A DNA stretch of 64,000 nt from Leptolyngbya sp. PCC 6406 (GTDB lineage Bacteria > Cyanobacteriota > Cyanobacteriia > Phormidesmidales > Phormidesmidaceae): the NCBI RefSeq assembly GCF_000332095.2, contig NZ_KI913949.1:1760511-1824510 (forward strand), read 5' to 3'. This document shows positions 28,019 to 35,895 of this stretch, in pieces; position 1 is the first letter of the stretch, and each line of letters begins with the position of its first letter. The notes below the pieces were generated by a model, which saw only the letters and a program-made list of their open reading frames with translations, was not told the origin of the DNA and did no database searches. The position numbers were made by a program, and so were the translations under genes.

Positions 28019-28351
28019 CTAGTCATGGCTAATCGTGAGTTGCCGAGGTCTGACTCGCCGAATCTCCACACTAATTCCCTCGGCCCCCTCGTGCATCAAA
28101 TCATCGACAAAGCTTGGCCAGTGACACTGAGCGGCTGGTTGGGTCACAAAGGGGCCAAAGAAATAGGTGCAGTTGGGCGCAGTTGTAGTGATTTCGACCC
28201 AGTAGGCTAACCCTAGGCGGTTGAGCCCATCGAGGAACCAGTCGCCCATAGGTCGCTTTACCAAGGCAGATCCAGGTTTCTCACCGGGGATATTCACGGG
28301 CGGCAATACCCACCACTGGGGTGTTTGGGGCTGAGGTGCATGGGGAGCCAT
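28019..28351 (-). CDS. DUF1816 cyanobacterial protein
   Basis: A 110-residue protein. The C-terminal part, AYWVEITTTAPNCTYFFGPF followed by EGAEGI, is the DUF1816 signature. This small family, found in cyanobacteria, is distantly related to the CpcD-like domain of phycobilisome linkers. The role is unknown. The N-terminal 30 residues are proline-rich and variable. Confidence 0.8.
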   Translation of the reverse strand: MAPHAPQPQTPQWWVLPPVNIPGEKPGSALVKRPMGDWFLDGLNRLGLAYWVEITTTAPNCTYFFGPFVTQPAAQCHWPSFVDDLMHEGAEGISVEIRRVRPRQLTISHD

Positions 28352-28511
28352 AGCGTTGTATTAAACCTTAAATAAAAGTCTGCCAGGGTGTAGTCACACT
28401 ACACCTGTTCCAGCCAGTCAAAGATGTCTTCTAGTTGGGCCAAAGAAACCAAGCCATACTGCCAAAGCACCATAGGCAACTGGTCAAAGATGCCATGGCA
28501 ATGCCTAATCC

Positions 28512-29912
28512 GGCTCTTCCGGTCTGGCTATGGTGTTTCAAAAGGAAATACCCACGGCAACAAAGCTCTTAACTTGAAATTGTCAAAATTGCCAAAGCCA
28601 TAACCTAATCTCTTGATCAACTTAAGCTTGTTATTTATTCCCTCCACAACCCCATTAGTTATTCTCAGTTCAAAGTATGATGTCACCTCATCAAACCATC
28701 GTTTAATCGTGCCACAACTCTGATTGAAAAATGTCGATGAATCCGCCATCCAGTCCAGTAACTTTAACGTCCCTTCTGCCCAATTCTCGAAGGATTCAAA
28801 GATTTCTCTGAACTCTTCTTTCAATCGATGCATCGTTGCTAATTTAGGGGATACTTCGCTCACTTCTATGAGCTTCTTCTTCTGTTTCTCATTCAAATTC
28901 CCTTCGTTCTTTAGTAACGCATACTTACTGCCATTAAGACCCTCTATGACGCGCTCCCTCTCAGCCTTTTTTGCGATCTTCTTGGCCGCTCTCTTCTCCG
29001 CTTTCCGTTCGTTATCTAACTCCTCATTGACGAGTTTGGTGACATGGAATCTATCCGCGACAATGGTCGCATTCGGCATCATCTCTTTTACCAAACTTTG
29101 GTAGGGCTTCCACAGGTCTATGCTCACCCCTTCAATCCCCTCAAGCACCTCTGGTCCCCATTGGCTAAGGACTTGGCGCAATCCCTCTTGTGTTCGTGAG
29201 GGTAGAAGGGTGATCGGCTGGTGCGTCTCTAGGTTCACTAGCACCCCATAATAGTTACCCTGACCTTTGACGACCGCTATCTCGTCTATCCCGAGATATC
29301 TAATCGGTTCTGGGCTCTCGGGTAAATACGCCTTTCCGGCATCCTTTATCATCGTCTCAATCTGCTCGTCACTCAGCCCTGTCCGAGCCGCCACACTGTG
29401 AATGCTACTCCCTAACACTTGGCCGACAATCTGCTTCGCTAGCCGCTGCGTATACAACCGCCTTTTCTTAACAAAGGCCAGTTCTTCGCTAAACACTTGT
29501 CCACATTCCTGGCACCAAAACTGGCGGCGATTGACTCGCAACACTACGGGCTGTTGATTCCACGGCAAATCCTCAATGTTATACCGATGATTCTCATGCA
29601 AATGACGACTTCGCTTCCCACACCGGGGACACTCTGCATCTCGGCGGGTGGGGCTAATTACAAAAAATAGCCCCACCCCATCTATCATTGTCATATCCTC
29701 TACTTTTGTCTCAGGAAGACCCAGTAGCTCTGTCAATTGCCTCGCGTCAGATTCTGTGATCATGGCGCTCACCCATATATGGCGACTTTCTCTCACCCTT
29801 TAATTCTAGCCAATCCCTTGTATATCAAACACTTCACGCCTTTCTAGCGTTTATTTCTCTCTCCATTTCCCCTGCTCAGTAGCCCTTTGTCCATAGCCAG
29901 ACCGGAAGAGCC
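28512..29912 (-). mobile_element. Complete ISL3-family insertion sequence
   Basis: A 1401-bp element with perfect 22-bp terminal inverted repeats (outer ends GGCTCTTCCGG) at 28512-28533 and 29891-29912. The flanking 8-bp direct repeat CCTAATCC is at 28504-28511 and 29913-29920. TIR length, duplication size and transposase all agree with ISL3. It should be mobile if the transposase is expressed. Confidence 0.95.
28528..29796 (-). CDS. ISL3 family transposase
   Basis: A 422-residue DDE transposase. The N-terminus has the ISL3 zinc ribbon (CPRCGKRSRHLH and CQECGQVF). A helix-turn-helix follows, then the catalytic core (YLGIDEIAVVKG, SIDLWKPY, ADRFHVTK) and the C-terminal GVVEGINNKLKLIKRLGYGF. 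It is full length and undamaged. Its stop is 16 bases from the element's left end. Confidence 0.95.
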   Translation of the reverse strand: MRESRHIWVSAMITESDARQLTELLGLPETKVEDMTMIDGVGLFFVISPTRRDAECPRCGKRSRHLHENHRYNIEDLPWNQQPVVLRVNRRQFWCQECGQVFSEELAFVKKRRLYTQRLAKQIVGQVLGSSIHSVAARTGLSDEQIETMIKDAGKAYLPESPEPIRYLGIDEIAVVKGQGNYYGVLVNLETHQPITLLPSRTQEGLRQVLSQWGPEVLEGIEGVSIDLWKPYQSLVKEMMPNATIVADRFHVTKLVNEELDNERKAEKRAAKKIAKKAERERVIEGLNGSKYALLKNEGNLNEKQKKKLIEVSEVSPKLATMHRLKEEFREIFESFENWAEGTLKLLDWMADSSTFFNQSCGTIKRWFDEVTSYFELRITNGVVEGINNKLKLIKRLGYGFGNFDNFKLRALLPWVFPFETP

Positions 29913-30634
29913 CCTAATCCCCACCTGCAAAGACTCGTAGGGAATACCTAAATCATCAGATAAATAATCGATCAAGTCCTGATGTTGAAGGGGCGATCGC
30001 ATCGATGAAATCCCGATCTGGTAGTAGCTTACGGAAGATATATTATTATTTTTTGGAGATCACAACTCCAAGAGGCATTGTAAACAATATTTTCTTACCC
30101 TATCCAGAACATCAACAGTCATAGAGAAGAATGATGCCTCAGCCTCTAAAACTGTATTACTAACCATAAACCACTATCTATGGGCCTAACTTAATCTTCC
30201 CTGAGAACTTTATGAGAAACACTAAAATAAATATTTATAGCAATTCCCTAATGTATGAGGGATACCTCAACTTAATGACACTTCGGCGAACAAGGGGTTT
30301 AAGCCCCTTGTCTATCCTTAACCCGAGGGAGAACCGCTATAGTTATATGAAACGCTTTTTCAATCGATCGCTATAGCGTTTCTCAATCAGGAAAACTTTG
30401 ATGGGTTGGAGATCCTCAAAATTTTCCTGTGCCCATTTCCCCTAGGTGTGGCCTTTCTGCGGTGCATTGCCTCGCGTTTCGCAAGCGACATAAAAGGCAA
30501 AGCCACGCCTTAGCATTATGCACTCCACGAAACTTCTTTTCCTAGTTCCCAGGCTCTGCCTGGGAATCTTCACCGAGGCTCTGCCTCGTCATTAGAAGAC
30601 AAGAATATTTCTGCCGTCGAGTACTAAACCTTGC

Positions 30635-30687
30635 CCAAGTCCAGAAGTGGAGTTTCCTCGTTGGGGAAACTCCACTTCTGGACTTGG
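30635..30687. repeat. Perfect 23-bp hairpin
   Basis: The left arm (30635-30657, beginning CCAAGTCCAGAAGTGG) is exactly complementary to the right arm (30665-30687), with a 7-base loop TCGTTGG. There is no T-run on either side. It is too perfect to be old. Confidence 0.85.
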
Positions 30688-30820
30688 TATAGTGCTGGAC
30701 GGCTTAAATACTCTAATCGTTCTATCGTGGCACACCTCGGCCCCTCATCCTAGCCCTCTCCCCCTGGGAGAGGGGACCAGAAAATGTTGGGCTGGTGCGA
30801 CGATGATAGCTAAACTTATG

Positions 30821-30856
30821 CCGTCGAGTACTAGGCTAACTAGTACTCGACGGCAG
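30821..30856. repeat. Palindrome TGCCGTCGAGTACTAG / CTAGTACTCGACGGCA
   Basis: Two perfect 16-bp arms separated by 5 bases. A single copy of the same arm, GCCGTCGAGTACTA, occurs at 30613. This looks like two element ends meeting head to head. Confidence 0.75.
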
Positions 30857-31027
30857 ACTTTTGCTATGAGTCAGGGAGTTCACCCCCTGGTGGTTGTGGC
30901 CGGAGTCTTCTAAGCCAATTGGTCAAAAATCAAGGGATTGAGGTGGCTTCCGGATAGGGTCTAGGGGACTGGTTAAACTAGGAACGCCAGCAGGGTGTGC
31001 TTGGGCAAGCTTAATTGATTGTAGGCT

Positions 31028-33301
31028 ATGGCTTTTTCTCCCTCTCCGGTGCGGGGGTGGCGCTACCTGGCTTTGGTGGCGCTGGTTTCCATCACCTATT
31101 TTTTAATGGCTCGGTTGTCCATCATTGCCCTGGGTATTGAGGCTAGGGCGTCTCCCCTGTGGCCTCCGGCGGGCATTGCCTTGGCCGCTGTGTTGCTGGG
31201 GGGACGGCAGCTTTGGGTCGGGGTGGCTTTGGGAGCCCTGGGGGTGGCACTGTCCTTTGGGGTGCCTTGGTGGAGTGCGGTGCTGGCGGTCCCCGGTAAT
31301 GCCTTGCAGGTGATTGCTGGGGACTGGTTGCTGCGGCGCTACGGTTTTGATCCTTCCCTGCGACGGGTGCAGGAGGTGCTGAAGTTTTTGCTCTTGGCGA
31401 TTCTATTGACGCCGATGGTGAATGCTACCTATGGCACGTTCCATGGCTACTGGGTGGGTACGGTGGTGGCGGGGGAGGTGGTGAATAACTGGGTGTTGCT
31501 CTGGTTGGGGGACGGCATGGGGATTTTGGTGGTGACCCCAGTGCTATTGGTGTGGCTGGGGAGCAATGGTGGGCGCAGTTATCCCCTAGGAACTAGAACG
31601 ACCCTCAAGGGCCACCATGGGTTTCTGCCTCAGCGCCGAGAAACCCGTGGTGGGTTGTCCCTGCCCCCACAGCCCCCGGCGTGGAAACTGGAGGTTTCCC
31701 TGTGGCTGGGGATGCTGCTGAGCATTAGCTGGATCGTGTTTGGCTCTACTACCGGCAGCGCGATCGCAAATTATCCCCTAGAGTATCTCCCCTTTCCCTT
31801 TGTGGTGTGGGCGGCGTTGCGTCTGGGGATTCGGGGCACGGTGCTGTGTAGCCTGCTGGTGTCCATTGTGGCGGTGATTGGGGCGGTGCTGAGCGGTGGC
31901 CCCTTTATCACCAAGGCCGATGGCAATCTAGAGCAGGCTATTCTGCTGATGCAAGCCTATATTTCCGTAGTGGGGGTGACGGCTCTGGTGCTGGCGGCCA
32001 CCGTGGCGGAACGGCAGGAGAGCGAACGCTTGCTGATGCAGAGTGAGGCCAGTCTGGCCAATGCCCAGCGGATTGCCCGCATTGGCAACTGGGATTTGGC
32101 GCTGGCTCCGGGTACCCCCGCTGATGTCGGGATGCAGTGGTCGGAGGTGCTGTACCGCATTTTGGGTTACGACAAAGACACCACGGCGGCGAATCGGGAG
32201 TTGTTTCTCCAGCGGGTGCATCCTCAGGATCGGACCCTGGCGGAGAATGCCTTTCGCACAGCCCTGGACAATCTCACCCCCTACAGCTTGGACTATCGCC
32301 TACTGCTGCCGGATGGCACCGAACGCACCGTGAATGAGCAGGTGGAAATTCACCCCGCTGGGATGACGGGCACCGTGCAGGATATTAGCGATCGCAAACA
32401 GGCCGAGGCTGTTCAGCGGGAAAGCGAAAAACTCAGAACCACCCTGTATCGCTACATGACCCAGGATCTGGCGGAGCAGTTGCTCCAGAGTGGCCATACC
32501 AATCTGGGGGGCGAGCGCCAGTTTGTCTCCATCCTATTTTCCGACATTCGCGACTACACCACCCTGACGGAGACCTTGGAACCCGAGGCGGTGGTGGCCT
32601 TTCTCAATACCTATTTTGAGAGCATGGTGGATGGGATTTTTGCCCACAAGGGCACCCTGGACAAGTTTATTGGCGATGCCATTATGGCGGTGTTTGGGTC
32701 TCCCATTGCCCAAACCGACCATCCTCAACGGGCAGTCGAGACAGCTTTGGAAATGCGGCAACGGCTGCGGCATCTCAATCACCAGCGTCAAGTGGCGCAA
32801 GAATCCCTCATCAAAATCGGTATCGGCATCAACTCCGATTATGTGATCACGGGCAATATTGGCTCTAGTAAACGCATGGAGTTCACCGCCATCGGCGATG
32901 GGGTCAACCTCAGTGCCCGCCTAGAAAGTGCCACCAAGCAGTATGGTTGTGACATCATCATTAGTGAAAATACGTACCAACGGTGTAGCAACCTCGTGGT
33001 CCGAGAGCTGGATTACATCTGTGTTAAGGGCAAGCACCTGCCGGTCCACATCTACGAACTCGTGGGCTTGGCATCGGATTTCCTCTCGGATCAGCAGTAT
33101 CAGGTGATGGATCTGTACAGGCAAGGGCGAAAATACTATCTGGATCGGGATTTTGAAACTGCGATCGCATCTTTTAACGCCGTCCTCGCTATTTCCCCCC
33201 AGGATCAAGCCGCCTCCCTCCAGATCCAACGGTGCCATGATCTGCTGCAACATCCTCCCCGAGAGGATTGGGATGGCTCTTGGCAGCTCACAATGAAATA
33301 A
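31028..33301 (+). CDS. MASE1-PAS class III nucleotide cyclase
   Basis: A 757-residue membrane-bound cyclase. Residues about 1-320 form the MASE1 sensor with 8 or so helices (SPLWPPAGIALAAVLLGG). A PAS domain follows (about 340-455). The catalytic domain (about 490-680) has metal Asp motifs LFSDIRDYT and GDAIMAVFG, the Lys in TLDKFIGD and the Asp in AIGDGVN, predicting ATP as substrate. The C-terminal TPR-like tail ends REDWDGSWQLTMK and closely matches the tail of the GAF-GAF cyclase at 9663. The signal sensed by MASE1 is unknown. Confidence 0.92.
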   Translation: MAFSPSPVRGWRYLALVALVSITYFLMARLSIIALGIEARASPLWPPAGIALAAVLLGGRQLWVGVALGALGVALSFGVPWWSAVLAVPGNALQVIAGDWLLRRYGFDPSLRRVQEVLKFLLLAILLTPMVNATYGTFHGYWVGTVVAGEVVNNWVLLWLGDGMGILVVTPVLLVWLGSNGGRSYPLGTRTTLKGHHGFLPQRRETRGGLSLPPQPPAWKLEVSLWLGMLLSISWIVFGSTTGSAIANYPLEYLPFPFVVWAALRLGIRGTVLCSLLVSIVAVIGAVLSGGPFITKADGNLEQAILLMQAYISVVGVTALVLAATVAERQESERLLMQSEASLANAQRIARIGNWDLALAPGTPADVGMQWSEVLYRILGYDKDTTAANRELFLQRVHPQDRTLAENAFRTALDNLTPYSLDYRLLLPDGTERTVNEQVEIHPAGMTGTVQDISDRKQAEAVQRESEKLRTTLYRYMTQDLAEQLLQSGHTNLGGERQFVSILFSDIRDYTTLTETLEPEAVVAFLNTYFESMVDGIFAHKGTLDKFIGDAIMAVFGSPIAQTDHPQRAVETALEMRQRLRHLNHQRQVAQESLIKIGIGINSDYVITGNIGSSKRMEFTAIGDGVNLSARLESATKQYGCDIIISENTYQRCSNLVVRELDYICVKGKHLPVHIYELVGLASDFLSDQQYQVMDLYRQGRKYYLDRDFETAIASFNAVLAISPQDQAASLQIQRCHDLLQHPPREDWDGSWQLTMK

Positions 33302-33338
33302 GGCTATTTCCATCCCCCGTATTCCATCGCCCTTCCCC

Positions 33339-34802
33339 ATGACCCTTCCCCCCCAGTCGGTTTCTGCCCCTGCGCTCCCATCCTCATCGGCGGCAGAGAG
33401 TCTACTGTCGGAGGCCCCCATCGCCACCCTGGTGGTGGGGGCGGGGTTGGCGGGGTTGGTGGTGGCCTATCGACTGCGGCAGGCGGGGCAAGCGGTGACG
33501 GTGGTGGAGGCCCGCGATCGCGCTGGAGGGCGGGTACTAACGGTGCCCCAAGCCCTGGGCACTGCGATCGCAGCGGAGCTAGGGGGAGAAGCCTTTGACT
33601 CTGGCCACATTGCCAGCCTTACCCTAGCCCAGGAACTCGGCTTGCCCATGACCGATCTCTGGGCCACGGCTCCCCCCAGTGACGGCGGCCTTTGCTGGTT
33701 TGATGGCCAATCTTGGGATCGCACGGCTCTGATGGCGGAATTCACCGCCGGGATGCAGGCCCACGCGGCTGACTGGGAGGCGGTGCAGCAGTTTATGGCC
33801 GACGGGGTGAGGACGGCGGTGATAGCAGCTCTAGATGCCCTGTCCATTCCCGCCTATCTGGACCACATGGGGCTATCGGCACCCCTCCAGCGCTGGGTCT
33901 CCGTAGCCTATACGATCAAATACGGCATGGAAGCGGCTGAGCAGTCCAGCCTGAATCTGCTCTCCTTTTTCCGCAGTTCAGCGGACTGTGAGGAATTATT
34001 TGGCGGCAGTGATGAACGCTTCTATCTGCGGGGGGGCAATGGCCAATTGCCCAGCGCCCTAGCGGCGCAGGTGGCCGACGCCCTGGTGTTGAACACTGCC
34101 CTGACAGCTTTGGAAACAGCTCCCGAGGGGGGCTATTGGGCCACATTGCAAGCCCCGCTGGAGCCCCCGCTGGAACAGGGGACAACCATCCACCGGGTCA
34201 AGTGCGATCGCGTCGTGCTGACCATCCCCTTCTCCGTCCTCCGCTCCATTCCCCTAGACCTAGACCTGCCGCCCCAACAGCGCCGCGCGATCGCGGAATT
34301 GGGCTACAACACCCCCACCAAAGTCATTACCGCCTACGATGCCAAACCCTGGCAACATCGGGCCAGCCAGGGCGTAGCCTATACCGATCTGCCCCTACGC
34401 CACTGTTGGGAGGCCAGCGACAGCCTCCTGACCCCAGGCGGCGGTTTACTCGTCGCCTATCTAGGGGGTAAAACTGGACAGGCGGCGTCAGACAACAGCC
34501 TAGAGGGGGCAACTGCTGCGGTGCTCCAAGACCTAGGGGAAATTTTTCCAGAACTCATGGGTCACCATCTCCCCGTCGGTAGCCTCCGCAGCCCCTGGCT
34601 CACCGATCCCTACAGTCAAGGGGCCTATTCCTGCTATCGGGTGGGTCAGTGGACCGCCTTCTACGGCTGGGAGGGACAACGGGCGGGCAATGTTTGGTTT
34701 GCGGGGGAACATTGCTCCCGTCGCTACCAGGGCTATATGGAGGGAGCCTGTGAAACTGGGGAACAGGTCGCCCTAGAGATTTTGATGGACCTATCGCGTT
34801 AG
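33339..34802 (+). CDS. Flavin monoamine oxidase family protein
   Basis: FAD-dependent amine oxidase of 487 residues. The N-terminal dinucleotide motif VVGAGLAGLVVAYRL continues into VEARDRAGGRV. The C-terminal NVWFAGEHCSRRYQGYMEGA is the conserved FAD-binding end of the MAO family. There is no signal peptide, but about 28 variable residues precede the Rossmann fold. The substrate may be an amino acid, an aromatic amine or a polyamine; the presence of a polyamine operon 11 kb away is only suggestive. Confidence 0.88.
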   Translation: MTLPPQSVSAPALPSSSAAESLLSEAPIATLVVGAGLAGLVVAYRLRQAGQAVTVVEARDRAGGRVLTVPQALGTAIAAELGGEAFDSGHIASLTLAQELGLPMTDLWATAPPSDGGLCWFDGQSWDRTALMAEFTAGMQAHAADWEAVQQFMADGVRTAVIAALDALSIPAYLDHMGLSAPLQRWVSVAYTIKYGMEAAEQSSLNLLSFFRSSADCEELFGGSDERFYLRGGNGQLPSALAAQVADALVLNTALTALETAPEGGYWATLQAPLEPPLEQGTTIHRVKCDRVVLTIPFSVLRSIPLDLDLPPQQRRAIAELGYNTPTKVITAYDAKPWQHRASQGVAYTDLPLRHCWEASDSLLTPGGGLLVAYLGGKTGQAASDNSLEGATAAVLQDLGEIFPELMGHHLPVGSLRSPWLTDPYSQGAYSCYRVGQWTAFYGWEGQRAGNVWFAGEHCSRRYQGYMEGACETGEQVALEILMDLSR

Positions 34803-34950
34803 ACCTCCGAGGTTTAGTCTAGGACGACCTGTATCCTTCCTGTACTATCTGGGGCAATATTGATTCCGGAGGCGGAAAATCCCGATGAAACCGGGGGTTT
34901 CCCGTGCGAAACTTGCAAATAACACCCTGTGGTCCATCGAGGAGACGGTA

Positions 34951-35343
34951 ATGGCGCTTGAGTATCCCGACAATCTGAAATACCTGGACACCCACGAGTA
35001 CGTGCGTTTAGACGAAGACGAAGACATTGTCACCATCGGGATTTCCGCCTTTGCCATTGACCAACTCGGGGACATCGTGTTTCTAGAACTCCCTGATGTG
35101 GGGGACAGCGTGGAAAAGGGCGAAACCTTTGGCACGGTGGAGTCTGTGAAGGCGGTGGAAGATCTCAAGTCTCCGGTTACAGGGGAAGTGCTAGAGCGCA
35201 ACGATCCCTTGTTGACTGTGCCTGAACAGATCGCAGACGACCCCTATGGGGATGCTTGGCTGATCAAGGTGAAGGTTGAGAACCTAGATGACCTTGACGA
35301 TGCCATGTCCGCTGAAGAGTATAAGGACCAGGTTGAGGGGTGA
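34951..35343 (+). CDS. gcvH: Glycine cleavage system H protein
   Basis: Lipoyl carrier of the glycine cleavage complex. It shuttles the aminomethyl group between GcvP, GcvT and the L protein. The lipoyl-lysine is K67 in [10 protein letters not shown]. The start ATG 34951 ([12 protein letters not shown]) is preceded by GGAG at proper distance; an ATG 22 codons upstream is rejected. 130 residues, the standard size. gcvP follows after a 550-bp repeat-filled spacer; gcvT is not in the window. Confidence 0.96.
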   Translation: MALEYPDNLKYLDTHEYVRLDEDEDIVTIGISAFAIDQLGDIVFLELPDVGDSVEKGETFGTVESVKAVEDLKSPVTGEVLERNDPLLTVPEQIADDPYGDAWLIKVKVENLDDLDDAMSAEEYKDQVEG

Positions 35344-35895
35344 GGGAGTGGGGGAGTGGGGGAGTGATGGGGTGATGGGGTGATGGGGTGTTGGCGAAGC
35401 CTGCCCGAAGGGCTTAGGGGTGATGGTGATAGGAATTTTGAGTTTTGAGTTTTGAATTTTGAATTCAATTGCTTGCCCTGTTCGCGTAGCGGCTCCGCAG
35501 GAGCAACCTAGTCGTAGGGTGGTTGCCCTTGTTGCCGGGTGCCCCGGTGTTGGCGAAGCCTGCCCGTTGGCGAGGAGCCTGCCTTTGGCATAGGGCTTAG
35601 GAGTAGGGGCGCGGTTTCCGCGCCCAATGCAGGATGTCGCTGTAGGGGCGCGGTTTCCGCGCCCAATGTAGGATTGCCTGGTGATGGGGTGGGTGATATT
35701 GGGCGGGTGGTGGGGTGTTATTGGATTGCCGGTCCCAAAGGTCAATCTAGGGCCAGAATGATTCTCCGCAGGGTGAGCCTCCCCAGAGCAAATAACAGTG
35801 GCCTCGGTTGTGTTACACAATATGTAGACCTGACTGACTGACCTAGATTCAATTCACCCATCTAGATTCAATTCAACTCATCAATAGAGAGGCCC
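35344..35895. repeat. Cluster of dispersed repeats between gcvH and gcvP
   Basis: No gene. From the left: GTGATGGG-type simple repeats (35344-35395), a TTTTGAG run (35432-35465), and TTCGCGTAGCGGCTCCGCAGG (35481-35501). Next comes a 23-bp sequence at 35519-35541 that recurs inverted inside gcvP (37359-37381). Two copies of a hairpin repeat (GGGCGCGG TTT CCGCGCCC) follow at 35604-35629 and 35643-35668, 39 bp apart. The gcvP promoter must lie within or after these. Confidence 0.8.

Larger units (their letters stand above)
28399..30002 (-). pseudogene. DUF2949 gene interrupted by ISL3 element
   Basis: Removing 28512-29920 (the IS plus one 8-bp duplicate) restores one uninterrupted 64-codon frame from ATG 30002 to TAG 28399. 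The product begins MRSPLQHQDLIDYL and ends LEDIFDWLEQV; the PMVLWQYGLVSLAQL core is typical of DUF2949, a small cyanobacterial family of unknown function. The break falls at codons 28-30. No other damage is seen, so the insertion looks recent. Confidence 0.85.
30003..31027. other. Gene-free, repeat-rich kilobase
   Basis: No credible gene on either strand. It holds an AT-rich part (30003-30240) and short hairpins: ACAAGGGG/CCCCTTGT at 30290-30311, the GGTGCAT-type repeat at 30461-30523, a 23-bp perfect hairpin at 30635-30687, an inverted relative of the A unit of the 44.7-kb array at about 30710-30810, and the palindrome at 30821-30856. It may also contain the promoter of the MASE1 cyclase. 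Confidence 0.7.

Noticed and set aside
30647-30913. 88-codon frame before the MASE1 cyclase
   Set aside because: It runs through a hairpin and an inverted repeat element and shows no protein-like pattern.
34803-34950. Glycine riboswitch before gcvH
   Set aside because: I looked for the conserved aptamer motifs and did not find them; only a short GC-rich hairpin is present.
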